A stretch of 64,000 nt of DNA from Paramarasmius palmivorus (GCA_037176845.1 JAYKXP010000111.1:1-64000); one strand, 5' to 3'; positions 11,514-22,860 are shown, numbered from the stretch's first letter. Notes: generated by a model from the letters alone, not told the origin. Made by a program: numbers and translations.

Positions 11514-11589
11514 ACAACAATTAGTGTCAAAATGACTGTTTTTCAGCGATTTCGTTCTGGTACCCTCACACCGGAACCCAAAACGACCT
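10520..11589. other. No gene seen; U3-like and boundary sequence
   Basis: Short frames occur on the + strand (for example 10580-10937), but they lack domain signals and match the base style of the retrotransposon leader. Beyond about 11513 the sequence switches to the codon-rich upstream region of the next gene. Confidence 0.4.
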
Positions 11590-12450
11590 GTGCCTAGGCC
11601 CATCCCTCGTAAAAGCCCCATCGTAGACTACAGCTCTGAAGAGAGCGACTCAGACGAAGGCCAGGACAAGGCAGATCAGTTCTCAATTCCTCTCGACCTT
11701 CCCTCGAGGATGCAGCAAGCCCTCGACATGGTACCATCAGGAGAGGTCGGCGATTGGGTCAGGCGTGCACTCCAGGTGGTCTGTGCATCCGAGGCTTTGA
11801 ACTCTGTTGCAGTCTGGCAGCATCTGGTTTACGCCTTCGTTGCTCTGGAACGTTCCTACCAGTTTGTCAACCCCGTTCGGCACTGCCTCCCCTCTTTGAA
11901 CCGTCCTTCTGAGCTCAAGCCTTGGTTTCAAGAAGGAAGAACAAACGAGTACCCAAAAGGAATGAGGAAGACTAAGCCCTTCGTGGAGAGCTATTGGGAG
12001 TATTGGAGCACTCTCAGCCCCAGCTGGAGGACTCGACTTGGAGAACGCAGGTTGTCTCGAACGGAGCAGGGCGATTGGAGCTCCTTGCAGTACCCTGGTC
12101 AGAATGGGATGCTGCTGCCGCTTGTCTGCCTAAAGTGGTATTTCACGATGGAGGCTGTAGAAGGAGGCTCTGTGGATTGGAAGGAAGCAGCAGAAGATCT
12201 TCTCTGGGCATATGGCTGCCTAGAAGAATGGACCACCGCCCATCCCTTCCAGCTTCAAAAGGCACCCAGTTCATCTCAAAGTCGACCACCCGCATCTCAA
12301 AGTCGACCACCCGCATCTCAAAGTCGACCACCAGCATCTCAAAGCCGATCTCGAGGTCGCGTATCTTCGCAAGGCGGCACGGCTCAAAAACGCTCACCAT
12401 CAAGCGCGCCGTCTAAAGAACCCGCAAGCAAGAAGCCCCGGTGTAGCTAG
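11590..12450 (+). CDS. Uncharacterised Agaricomycete-type protein, Ser/Asp-rich ends
   Basis: This is an intact 286-aa frame without introns. An acidic N-terminus (YSSEESDSDEGQD) is followed by a compact helical region (about residues 35-200) rich in Trp (WVRRALQVV, AVWQHLVYAFVALE, SYWEYWSTLSPSW, GDWSSLQYPGQNG). The tail has four tandem copies of SQSRPPA-like repeats and ends in a basic KKPRCS that could be a nuclear signal. I recall proteins of this build as a large, uncharacterised family in Agaricomycete genomes, often near transposons; that is from memory, not a search. No enzymatic motif is visible. It sits directly beside the retrotransposon end. Length and start look natural. Confidence 0.7.
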   Translation: MPRPIPRKSPIVDYSSEESDSDEGQDKADQFSIPLDLPSRMQQALDMVPSGEVGDWVRRALQVVCASEALNSVAVWQHLVYAFVALERSYQFVNPVRHCLPSLNRPSELKPWFQEGRTNEYPKGMRKTKPFVESYWEYWSTLSPSWRTRLGERRLSRTEQGDWSSLQYPGQNGMLLPLVCLKWYFTMEAVEGGSVDWKEAAEDLLWAYGCLEEWTTAHPFQLQKAPSSSQSRPPASQSRPPASQSRPPASQSRSRGRVSSQGGTAQKRSPSSAPSKEPASKKPRCS

Positions 12451-12518
12451 CGTGTTTTCCCCAAGTATGTGCTTTCACACTAAGCGATCCTATCTAACAT
12501 ACATTACCCAGACAACGC

Positions 12519-12735
12519 TTTCGATAACCAACGCTCCGTCCGCTCCTCGGTATTTTTTTGATAACAGGACGACCTCGTTTTCAATAACTCAGCCAGTATA
12601 TTTTTTGATAACCAAAGTTCCACTCCTCAGCATCTTTTTTAATAACCGGACGACCTCATTTTCGATAACCAAAGCTGTGCTCCCCGTTTGTTTTTGTTTT
12701 TTTTTCGATAACCCTCGTTGTTTTCAATTAACCTA
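12519..12735. repeat. Degenerate tandem repeat with TTTTCGATAACC core
   Basis: About five irregular units of 40-60 bp repeat the core TTTTTTGATAAC or TTTTCGATAACC, with intervening words such as GACGACCTCGTTTTC. The stretch follows the stop of the 286-aa gene by less than 100 bases and continues as weaker T-rich repeats to about 12960. It could be the 3' untranslated region of that gene or a decaying minisatellite. Confidence 0.75.
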
Positions 12736-13010
12736 CATTTGAGTGCCTAGTGTTTTTTAGCTCACTACTCATGCACCCTGCTTCTTTTCAAATATAACAA
12801 ACACCTTTTGTTATGCCTATCTTTTTGAAAACGACCCCTTTTTTATCCTGTAAAGTATCTCATACTTTTTTTTGAAAACATCCTGGTTTTGATTCAAAGC
12901 ACTATTGAAAACAAGCACCGTCCACGTTTTTTGTAATAAGGCCCCCGACGTATGTCGGACATTTTTGTAATAAACCTACCGCCTCGACTGCTCGAGCTGG
13001 TCATACGAAA

Positions 13011-13778
13011 TCATACACCTCTAAGCAGGTCATTCAACCTCCGCAGAACTCCCCGACAATGCTTCTCCAAAGTAACAGCATTCACTGTACGCGCTACATC
13101 GAGAACTGTTTTCTTTCAGCGTCAAACCGATCCAACACAACAAACTTCCTCACCATGCCGCAGATCACGGGCAGGAATCATCCCATCCGCACACAACGAA
13201 AGCTGAACCAGGCGCTTAATCCTGCTAATACGCCACTCATTTGCGAGGCCCAACACGCTCAGCATGTGAGCCAAACCCGAGGACCTCTCAAGCTCGTTTT
13301 CTGACTGGCAGCGACGAACAAGGTCACCCAGAACACCTTCTGGCACGTCCAACCGATACACTAGCTCTATTAACAATCAGTAAATCGACCACAATAACCC
13401 AGAAGGATGGATCACACCTAATACTGTAAAGACCACATCTCGGTTATAGTTGGAGACGCTCACTTGAACGTAGTCGAAGTCGGACCTATCGACTATAGCG
13501 CTCCGGGCTATATCCGAAAAATATCCACTCGACACACACAGCAAAGCCGCTGGTATCTCGAAGTCACAGTCCTCGCCGTTCACCAGAATCTGAAACTCGA
13601 ACTCCCTACCCGCCCTGTAAGAATAGGGAGGCAACGGAGACCGAGCTGCCAATGACGTGGTAGACTCTTGCATAGCGCGTACGGCCTCTGCATCAGCGGT
13701 GCCAACTGCTACACCGTGCGTAGTATCGCCAGGAGGAAGAATGTTCGTTTGATCTGTAAGAGCGGTTTCCATAAGCAT
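13011..13778 (-). CDS. BTB/POZ domain protein, two introns
   Basis: The first ATG of the coding frame is at 13778-13776. Exon 1 ends at 13418; a 51-bp intron (13367-13417) and a 48-bp intron (13106-13153) both have GT...AG ends, and removing them keeps one frame to a TGA at 13013-13011. The first intron would otherwise put a stop in the frame. The product is about 222 aa. After a low-complexity N-terminus, residues from about 50 on read FEFQILVNGEDCDFEIPAAL, SGYFSDIAR and VVFTVLELVYRLDVPEGVLG, the β-strand and helix pattern of a fungal BTB/POZ fold. It ends in a basic helix. BTB proteins dimerise and can act as cullin-3 adaptors; the partner here is unknown. Confidence 0.75.
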
Positions 13779-13912
13779 GGGATGACTGGGCTCCCTAGCC
13801 AACCTGTAGCTCTTATAGCCAAACAAACCACGTTAAGACACGTTCCCTTAACAGAAATAGCGATTGGCAGGGTACAATACAGGACGATAGTCGCAAAGTA
13901 AGCAAGTAAAGG

Positions 13913-13934
13913 AAAAAAAAAAAAAAAAAAAAAA
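13913..13934. repeat. Poly-A/T run
   Basis: A homopolymer of about 22 A on the + strand lies upstream of the BTB gene. It may be promoter poly-dT or a retrotranscript scar; nothing else supports either. Confidence 0.8.
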
Positions 13935-14351
13935 ACTGAACCAAAAAGCACTTCAACTTCTTTCATTACGTCCGCTCTAACCCAATATGCCAATCATGCC
14001 CTCATCTCGCCACCAGGCCAGTCATGCTCGGAACTGCAAAGCTAATCTATATCCCAATTCACGCTACCCCTCCCCTGAGACCGACAGACAACGCTACACC
14101 AAAGAAATATTTATGCTAACCCCCCACGGACAGGATCTCAGATACAAGCGCATGAACCGATACAGCAACAACCCATCGAACAGTCCAACAGGCGCCGCCT
14201 CCCCTTACAGCTCTCCCGATCGCTACGCATCTACGTCCCAGCCTTCCAAAGCATCGATACCCAGAAATAAAACCAATGGCGCGACTCCGTCTGGTAAAGC
14301 GGGAAAAAATTGTTGAACTAATCAGCAATCGGGCCAAAGCTTCTAAGAGCA

Positions 14352-14631
14352 TTACCAACACAAATCGATTTTTTTCAGAAGTCGCTTCAAAGCATATATC
14401 TGCTCAGGCGACAGTCCCCGCAAAACCAGCGCTACAAAATACATGTCAGGAAATATATACTTTCACCGAATGCCTATACTCACAGAGCTGCTCGTACCCA
14501 GCCACCTCAGCAAAGTCGATGAACACAGCAGGAAAATCCAATTCGACATTGCCGTCTCGACAATCCGTCGACGCGGCCACACCAGCCACACAAGAACTTT
14601 CGCGACGAGCAACAGATGCAAACGAAGACAT
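14352..14631 (-). CDS. Small spliced protein of unknown function
   Basis: ATG at 14631 opens MSSFASVARRESSC, continues to FIDFAEVAGYEQL, and a 52-bp intron (14432-14483, GTGAGT...TGTAG with a CTGAC branch-like site) joins it to ALVLRGLSPEQIYALKRLL, ending at TAA 14352. The product is about 75 aa. The last exon looks like an amphipathic helix. A longer in-frame start exists at 14763. No family is recognised. It lies between the BTB gene and the MYND pseudogene, on the same strand as both. Confidence 0.5.
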
Positions 14632-14849
14632 AGCGAGAAACGAAAAAACAGCTCTCCTTGCACTGTAACTTATATAGCCGATTGACACAACAGCGCCCCC
14701 TCTCGTCCTAGTAAAGCTTGAATCTATTGCATTCCAATCCCCGCGGTGAATGCACATCACCATTTAGAATAGGTATATCTAGAACTGAATATCTGAACAA
14801 TCCGACGAAGAGAAATTGAACACTTCTAATAGACGGAAACGAAGATAAT

Positions 14850-17632
14850 TTAGAAGTAAACAGGGGCATCTTCTGCCACGCTAAACCAATACCAAACTAC
14901 AGCCTTCTGCTTGAAACAAACCGCCAGCACACGATCATTTTCTTCGTACCCAGCTGGAACGACGGGAAAATCATACCCCGCATATCTATCCCGATCATCC
15001 ACCCTTATATCACCTAGACAAAATGAGCAATCAACAACTACCACCAAACTCTCGGTCAGTGTCTCTCGAAGCTGTTCAACGAGTGACTGCCGCAAGGAAA
15101 GAAGTCGGTGAACGAAATGACGAATGAACCCTTCATCCAAGCGTAAAAGCGAATATACGCCCACTGCAAACAGAAATTAGACGGAAATTGTCAAAAAAAC
15201 GATAACATCACCGACAACCACGTCTCTACTCACCTTTAGCATTAACTTCTTCAACCCACGCCTTACAGTACCCGCGATGACACTTCCGCCAATCTGCCAC
15301 CTGGCAAATCTTCGAGCAATACTGCCTCCGAAGACACCCTCCACACACCCAACCTTATTCTCAGCTGACATCTTTCCCTGAACTCGCAACATTAGTGAGC
15401 AATATCGGTAACAGCAACCAAACTACACACCGAGTCCTTTTTCTTCCCCCGAACCTTATTCTCGGTTGACCTCTTTCCCTGAACTCGCAACGTTAGCGAG
15501 GAATACCAATAGCATCATCAAAATTGCATACCGAGTCCTTTTTCTTCCCAGAACACTACAAAGAAGCATCACATCTGTCAATCGAGGTATCGAGTCCAAA
15601 CTGAATCAACACTACACTCACCATCTCATAGAAACACCTGCTGGCACAGTCCTCACCATAAGTTGAAGCCTTGAATGCCGCTGCTTCCTCCACGACCAAC
15701 GATACTGCATCTACCCACTCTAGCCAAGACTGCAACGGAGGAGCCACCCTGAGCGCCACATCATCCATCTCTCTTTGAACCACACGTCTAATAGCGGGGG
15801 TCAAGAGATGAGGAACCAAGGTGGCGAGTAGCTCGTCGCAATCTTCCTTCAACACAGAACTAAATTGTAAACAAACAACATGCTCAGCTCTACGTTCCTC
15901 CAGTTCCACGAAAACACCGATATCCATGACGGCACGCAGCAGACCGGCATGCAACCCTTCCAGAACCCAGCCACCGCTCCCTTCCCCCACGGCAATCTCG
16001 CGAATAAACTGGAAGCACAGTGACAACATTCTACCGACCAGAACAGTGTCAAGTGCGCGCAAGGCCATTGTGGACCCAATGGGAAATGAATCCAACTCCT
16101 TCAGTACTTTGTAGACGCACATAGCCATCCACCTAACAGCCCTTGACGCCCTAGCAGCCTCGCCATGAGCCTGGTGCAGTAACAAGAGAAGATACGCCAA
16201 TGCATGGAGCTCCGGCACAGAGTCCAAAAGTAAATCCTTTCGAACACATCACACTACCCTTTTAAGGATAGCCGACAGCAAATCCACCGTCTTATGCTGC
16301 TGGATAACCTGATTCAACACTGAAACAGTGTCTACTGCAGCACAAGCACTCTCCTTCCAAAACCCATGAACCAAAACCCCAACTGCCGTGGAGAGCTCCA
16401 CGCCATCGACGGTCAAGGCCCCATAAGTAAGCTGGAGAGCAAGACGACGGTATTCTCGAGAATCCCTGAGCAAACCTGCAACGTTGGACCGAGGATACTG
16501 TTGAGCGAAAACATATACGAGATCAAAGATGGTCCTCAACACCCGATTAAACCACTTCGAAGAGCACAACACAGACGGTCTGTCTCTCGTGCCGGCAAAG
16601 CATGGACTCCACAACTGGAGCCCCAAGAACCATTTTTGGAGAAGTCCCCAGGTCTGATCAGCAGACATGTTCGGAAAGCAAGTCTCTCTCCCGCCAGGAC
16701 CAAGGGGATAAGGATACAAAAACACGGTATAGGCCTCCAATGCCACCACCGCATCTCTGCACGCGGAAACCACCGTCAAGGCCGCGTCGGAGGAACCAGG
16801 AACATCGCGACTCAAGAGCTCTTGTACACAGAGAAGAGTATTGGAATCGCCGAACCTGGCCATGGTAATCAACGAAGCGGAGGTGAACTGCGACATTCTG
16901 AAACTCGACTACACGTCAAACGACAAAAACTATAACGTAGGCAAAAAACAACACGCACCTCGTACGCAGGAAGCAAGTGCACGCCTGAACACAAGGCACA
17001 AGGATTGCACTGGGAAGACCAGTAAAAGAAGAGAACCAAATTGCCTCTCCCTTTTCCTCTCAAGAGCGCCACAGCAACCACAAACAAACACCCGATCCCA
17101 GCGCAAAGACTACCGAATTACGACAAAAACCAGTCGTCCAATCCAACGTAACTCACCTAAACCCAATGAAGATACCACAATCGCAACAAACTCATCCGAA
17201 GTGTTAGTAATCACGCCACATCCAAATCCACGGAAAAGCAAGCGTTCCATCATTCTGAATTGCGTCCAAGGTACACACGAGCTAAGCCGACATCAGTACT
17301 CAGTTATCAGAATCCCATCCACATTCACAGCAACTCCGCCTGCCCGCGTTGACGACCTCGCATGGGCACAGCCAAGGAAGACGCAGGGGAACCATCTTCT
17401 CTCTTTGGGCACGGGAAGTGCTAGTAAGAATTCGGTTGCCAAACGAGTCGTGGGTAGGAACGGGAACCAATCGATGAAAGGCCTCTACAGCAACCAGCAA
17501 GGGCCCCAAAGACGGAAAACCACCTAAGCCGACGATCCTAAGCTGAAATCCACAACAAATTAACCACCACTACGTACCTTCCTCGACCATACGCAAAAGC
17601 TCCACCAACACATCCTGCTGCTGATTACTCAT
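14850..17632 (-). pseudogene. MYND zinc-finger protein, broken copy
   Basis: A multi-exon minus-strand gene can be followed from MSNQQQDVLVELL (ATG 17632) through short exons near 17530, 17250 and 17070, a long helical exon from 16897 to about 15650, a zinc-finger exon ending at 15234 (donor GTGAGT), and a last exon after a 68-bp intron, 15165-14850. The finger has CGGC, YCSKICQ, ADW and CHRGYC, the MYND cysteine/histidine order, used in proteins that bind proline-rich partners. Lesions: an in-frame TGA at 16251-16249 inside a helical region; a TAG near 15556; and an apparent two-base TG gain (TGTGTG) that shifts the frame at the first finger cysteines. Upstream exon phases are not all resolved. 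It resembles helical-repeat plus MYND proteins common in Agaricomycetes. Confidence 0.7.
15351..15552 (-). repeat. Tandem duplication of a 48-bp exon with its 53-bp intron
   Basis: Two 101-bp units start at 15351 and 15452. Each holds a coding stretch (KKKDSGK...ENKV) and an intron with a CTAAC/CTAAT branch-like site and TTCAG acceptor. Intron length (53) and exon length (48, divisible by 3) are conserved although the bases have drifted, so the duplication adds 16 codons in frame. Confidence 0.8.
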
Positions 17633-18767
17633 GCTCTCCACCACTGCCACTGCAAAACCATGAGCACAGAATCACACCACTGCAGGGCAGCCTACTAAGA
17701 TGATTGTAATGCTCAGGAGACGCCATGACCGAACCTGCGCTGCTGTGAGTATGAGATGCTTTCGGGATCGCAAGGTAACACACTCGGTACTCCTCGACCC
17801 GACAACAGCTTTCTTCTCGATCCGTTCGACGCCTGGCCAGAAGAACGGGTAGATGAGCCGGACCGATCTGACAAGGGAGAGGCAGATAGCATCCTAAGAC
17901 CAACGAAAGAGCAGAAGTTTTAAAGATGTAATCACCGCATACCACCCAATATATAGCACAAGAAAGAAACTAAAACCAACAAGGCAATCCTCCTGCCACC
18001 ATGGACCCGAAAACCCAAACATGCGTTGTCTCTCCTACAAATCGAACAACACTGTAAGTACAACGAATACGCAGCAAAAACTCATACGCACCACCCACAG
18101 GAACCGTCCACATCAGCAAAAGCTCGAACATGAAAATGACAAAAAGGCCAGATGCAAGAAACCGTCAAACGAAAATTTTTCCAAACAGCGACACGTGTCC
18201 AAAGGAACCGAGATGCGTCATCACTATAATAAGCAATCCTTTCATGGGAGAAATACCTGGATAGATGGCTTCACTCGGCTCACCATAAAGAACGAGTCTC
18301 ATTAACATTCGAACTCGTAATGTGGAGAGATTTTAGGTAGTGTGCGTACCTTGTTACAGCTGTGCTGGTGGTAGAGAGATAAGAGCCAAATCGCGTAAGG
18401 ACTCTCAGAGGACAAGAGGTTCCTTGACACGCCAGTGCTCTGTGAAGGAAGACGTTACACCACATCAAGTTGCAGCTCCATGAATCCGACGACGTTCGTG
18501 AAAAGAACCAAGCAATATATCTGCATCCGGGTTTGAAAAGCTCGTAGATAGTTTGTGTGATAAAGATTGTTATCTTGAAGCCATAGACAGAGCTCACAGA
18601 GGCGCTGCTGAGAGAATTTCAATTGGGTCCGTCGACGTTGTGGGAAACGATATTGACAACCTCTTGATCACGAACCACGACGACGACGAGCATCACCTCT
18701 CAGTCTCTTTTTCTTTTCCTCCTACTCCTCACATCACATGAAGATAATGAATGGTTATTACTATATG
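17633..18767. other. No firm gene; 5' region of the MYND gene and short frames
   Basis: A minus-strand stretch near 17880-17740 (MLSASPLSDRSGSS) could be a 5' exon of the MYND gene. At 18280-18741 several frames are open on the minus strand, with peptides such as LVLFTNVVGFMEL, but no start, intron set or domain can be fixed. Confidence 0.35.
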
Positions 18768-19008
18768 CACACCCATTAACAATCGCTTTTTGATAGAAAG
18801 ATATCTAGGTTGACACGATAAATTTCTACCAAAAAGACAGCCGACGTTTTCCAAAGCGCTTTTATCCTCAAAAAACGCATTGTCGGCCAATCGGATTCGT
18901 TGCCGAAGGGTTTCTTGAGGATCGGAAAACGTCAGCTGTATTTTCAGTAGAAATTTAATGTGTCAAGCTGGATTTTTGTCTATTAAAAAGTGATTGCTAG
19001 TGGGCGTG
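18768..19008. mobile_element. MITE with ~80-bp terminal inverted repeats
   Basis: The first ~80 bases (CACACCCATTAACAATCGC...) are the inverse of the last ~80 (right end, read inverted: CACGCCCACTAGCAATCAC...). Homology runs through GACGTTTTCC on both sides. The 241-bp element has no coding capacity. It is flanked by ATG at 18765-18767 and 19009-19011, a possible 3-bp target duplication. CAC termini and a 3-bp duplication recall the CACTA (CMC) group, but the ends are not CACTA, so the assignment is only suggestive. Confidence 0.85.
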
Positions 19009-19610
19009 ATGGTATATTACTTTTACTATGGCCCATTCCTTCGACTCAAAAACACCTTTTTGGAATTTTCACTACAGCCCCCGGTAGAAGATCACCCACA
19101 TCCAAAATCCAAGGTCGTCGCGAAGAATCGAAACTAACAGATGAATTGCCGGAGAAAGACTCGGTGCGTTATCGTGTTTTCATGGTATCGCTGCAAGACG
19201 CCGTTTTGTTGACTCTTGGAATAGTTATCAGGCATAAAAGAGGAATTACCGGCGAGGCCTGTCAGGGCTCGCAAGACTTGTGTGCCCATATAGGATCTGG
19301 GAAGGTGCAGTTTTGAGCGGTGTTTGTTGGAAAGGTCATCAAGAGCCTGAGCAAGTTTGGGCAGGAACCTTGGAGTTGTTGAGCGGCGAAGGGATGAAGG
19401 TTTCAGGATTTCCAGATCTTTCATGTACGATATGTCCTCGTTCAGAATATTTCTTCGCACAGGAGCTAACACCAATCTATAGGAAACCCTAGGCGAGACT
19501 CAAGAACAACGCAAGAAAAGACGGCTTCAGCGATAGGTTAAGAGCGTGACTACAAGCACCGGAATTCGCGCCATCCTCCGTTCGTCTATTCAAGGCCATC
19601 GTAACGCATG

Positions 19611-19748
19611 GTATTCGAATTCGACACAGTATCTGAGCTCTCGGTGGACGTTCCACAGGTGGGTGTCAGTTGTTACCCCCAAACTTCAAGTGCTAACGGG
19701 ATTTCTAGGATCCAAATCCTTGTCTATGTCACCTTCCCCGGTTTAGAG
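19611..19748 (+). CDS. Exon pair of an unidentified spliced gene
   Basis: VFEFDTVSELSVDVPQ (19611-19658), a 50-bp intron (19659-19708) and DPNPCLCHLPRFR to 19748 keep one frame, and a further donor follows. The next possible exon (about 19828-19871) lies just before the hAT-like insertion. The peptide style is like the leucine-rich tails of fungal F-box proteins, but no F-box is visible. Too short to name. Confidence 0.3.
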
Positions 19749-19912
19749 GTATGAACTACCGCGTCTGAGGTATGTTGGACTATCTGGTTTCGAACTCGCT
19801 ACCCAGATGTTAATTAGCGACATATAGCTGCCCAGGGCTGGACTTCTCAATTGGAGGCATTCAATTGTCGAGGTATGTTCAAAATCTATTCTTTGTATGG
19901 CTTGTACTCATG

Positions 19913-20635
19913 CAAGGGGGGAGCAGGATTTGAAAGGGTCATATCAACCCAAAAGTCCAGATTTCGGCTGACAAGGACCCCTCCCCCCCTCCAAAAAAGG
20001 AAATTTACGTCATATGCCTTCCAAAAAGGGAAAGTGTTCCGCCGGTCCCAAACTTCCTGTGAGATTGGGAACGAGAAATTTTGGTGAGTCTGTTGAACTT
20101 GTTGTGGTGTACTGTGTCAAAGTCATGCACTGATGATGTTAGCGGTGAAGATTTATCCCTAAAAGGAACGTGAGTTAACGCGTTAACGCCCATGAACTGC
20201 AAGAATCCAAGTGCGCCAGAGGAGAAGCTGCCATATGATGAGTAGAACTGCATAATTTTGTAAAGATATATTATTTGCGTACTGTAATTCATTGCCCTTG
20301 GGGCTTTGATTTAGTGGGCAGATTCCTGGTGTATCCTTCCACTACAGCTGAGCCGGGAACCATAGGTTCACCATTGGATGTCCTTCCATATGCGGTAATA
20401 TTGAGCGCCAATTACAGTTTTGGCCCGAGAAGTCGTAAAAAAGGGCAGAAATAAGGCACAAAGTGGGTGAAACAGCTTTGAATTCTTGGTGAGATGCATG
20501 AAACCATCCAGAATGGTGCAGGAGTGCTTTGAAATGTATGTTGTTAGTCAATACCTAAAGTCTGGTTAAGGCCAACTGGACCCCCCTCCCCCCCCCCTGG
20601 TTGATATCACGGAATCAAATCCCGCTCCCCCCTTG
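19913..20635. mobile_element. hAT-like non-autonomous transposon with 8-bp TSD
   Basis: The 723-bp element begins CAAGGGGGGAGCAGG and ends with the inverse (CAAGGGGGGAGCGGG); homology covers about 37 bp, to ATATCAACC. It is flanked by a perfect 8-bp duplication TACTCATG at 19905-19912 and 20636-20643. An 8-bp duplication with CA(A)GG ends is typical of the hAT superfamily. Internal frames lack a transposase; G- and C-homopolymer runs flank the repeats. Confidence 0.9.
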
Positions 20636-20643
20636 TACTCATG

Positions 20644-22467
20644 GTATGGTCTAGATACACATATGAAGGACACTTTTCTATCTTTATTGTTGGCCGGGTT
20701 GTCCAATATGTTTATTACTTGAATTACGCCAATAGACGTACGTTGGCCGCTGCTGCCCAGTCTGTTGGGTCAAAAGCATGTCATGGTCATCAGGCTGCAC
20801 CGAGAGTACGTTATTACAGTAATCGTTTCTCGCCATGCCTCCTTCGCGGGCGTTTGCGCTTCATTTGTATTGCCCGAGACTCGTAAATAGGATCGAAGAT
20901 ATGCTATGCTAGGTTGTTATGCGGTGTCCGTTTACTATTCCAGAAGTAGAGGATCAAGGCTAGGACTTTAGAGATTGGATACGCGTACACTGTACTCCGA
21001 TTGAAAGCTAGTACGGCTATATACATCTCGAGTGTTATATAGATGGGTGTACGATCTCAGTATTGGTATCCGTCAATAACAAAGCGTTCTACTTGAAGCT
21101 ATGATCGTCCGCCTGAACCCTAGGATGTATACCAAAGTGAACTTAGCCTAGCAGACACCATGCGTCAAAGTTGACTTAACGCCTCCAATCTGGGTCATCC
21201 AAACCCGTTTCAGCGCCCGATCATCCTCGACGACGCAGCTTTAGCTCGTCAAACTATCCGAAACCATCGACTCGGAGACCTGGAGCTGCTTGGCTTGGCC
21301 TAGCAATTATTGACCCCGCACGGCGAGTTGATGCTGGTGCTGAACTGGAATGTTACGACAATAATGACAAGATACGCGAAATGAACTCACCTGACGCTTT
21401 CGGATTGCCTTTGCTAGATAGTCTGGCACGGGCTGGGTCTTTCCCGCCGTTCTAGGTTCTTGAGGTTCATGAGCGTCACCTCCTTGAACAGCTTGAGCCA
21501 TGCCAGGCGATTCGACAGTCGTTATGTCTGTCATCACGCCGGAAAACTGGCATAAGGGCTGTATTCGGCGAATGGTATCCTGTAGGTCAATGTCATTAGA
21601 ATACTAGTAGTCTCAAGGTGCGTGGAATCAACTTACCTGATGTTTTCACAGTCGCCTGTCATTCCTCACTTTCCCTCAGTCATGGTTTCGGCGTCGTTCC
21701 GTCCTGGGTCTTTTCTGAGGGTTCGGAAGTCTTTACAGTTGTTCTCAGTAACTTTGCGCTGGATGCTTGAGATAAATTTTGGATGATGTAGTTGTTGGTA
21801 GCGAGTTGATATGTACCATTGGAAGGAGTTTTCTAGCCTGGAATTACGGTGCCGCGTATACTCAATGAGCGAAACTGAGCAATCAAAAGAATGAAAGTGA
21901 ACATGAGCGACTATAGATAGGGCTGTCAGTGAGTACTCACCCATGTATTTTGAGCGAAACGATGAATGTTTTTGACCACATGAAGCGCTGAGTTGGGATC
22001 TTCGGTACTTAGGAGACCATTCGCTGAATCTTCATGCATTCATGTCGTACAGTGTTCTTGAGCTGTTGACTTTGCGATGGATTTCTGGGCTCGAGAGATG
22101 AGAGTGCGAGGTGGATGGATAAGGCTCTAGCACTCACCGTAACCGTTATTTTCCCGTCCACGAGCTCCTAGTCAACGCTTAAAGCACAATGCCGAATGTC
22201 TGTACAAGCAGCAAGATTTTTATGCGTCGAATTGGATTACTAGGGCACGGGAAAAGTGAATTTAGAGCATGATTCTGAGAAGGGAGGAACACACCTAGTT
22301 CAGGGTTTCATCATTCGGAAATCCTTGAATTCGAGCTCATGAGATATATTTTGCCTGCTCCCTGCATCCGTACAGATCAGTTGCGTGTAGTCTCCATAGA
22401 AGAGGAGTGTGAACTGACTGGTGAGCAAGCTCAGGAATCGTATGAGTCCTTGGCGACGTATTTTTCT
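20644..22467. other. No firm gene; left flank of divergent module A
   Basis: From about 21940 to 22430 the sequence is related to 36000-36480 and 57950-58420 (shared words include GAGCGAAACGA, TAGGGCACGG and AGAAGGGAG). It probably holds decayed minus-strand exons of the promoter-A partner gene. Earlier, 20641-20886 is open on the + strand but shows no domain. Confidence 0.35.
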
Positions 22468-22701
22468 TCAGAGACGGTTCCCATGCGCGAGTGTTTTCTG
22501 CCTTGACATCTTGCTCGGCCAGTTGAGGAAAGATATGTTGGAATGCTGGGCGTGGTGGTGGTTAATGATTAATAGGTATTCGCGACGCGTCTGAGCGCGT
22601 GTCAGAACGTTCCATCTGACCACTACCACTGGCAGTAACCACGGTTCTCTATCCTCTCGTTCCTCTGCCAGCCTCGGTTTTCTTACTATCTCCCCGTTCA
22701 A
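22468..22701 (-). pseudogene. Partner gene of divergent module A, early stop
   Basis: A frame reading NHHHAQHSNISFLNW...MSRQKTLAHGNRL matches the first exon at 52826-52599 (NHQHASIPTCVSLLNW...NDRLGKKIGDL), but here a TGA at 22468-22470 replaces the glycine codon after the Arg-Leu pair. The downstream exons are not clear. Function unknown. Confidence 0.4.
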
Positions 22702-22860
22702 CGAATTAATGAGATGGAATTGGCGGTACGACTCACTCTACCTAGCGATGGAATTGTTTTTGCTGATACGCTTCCTCAATAGTCTTTGCTCCTCATCCGC
22801 CGATTTCAACACCACCATCAGCGTATAGCTCACTCCACCCGTCCTCCAGAGCTATGCAAG
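22540..22860. promoter_or_regulatory. Divergent promoter/leader module, copy A
   Basis: It shares a GTGGTGGT...GACGCGTCTGA...CGTTCC block, a GATGGAAT-x-GCGGTACGACTCA block (22713-22737) and a TCCGCCGATTTCAA leader block with three other places (about 36640-36694 plus 39974-40200, 52760-53100, 58580-58900). In each, a short minus-strand frame starts on the left and a + strand gene on the right. Confidence 0.7.

Noticed and set aside
13377..13826. Two separate minus-strand BTB fragments with a stop between them
   Set aside because: The stop lies inside a 51-bp GT-AG intron whose removal restores a single frame.
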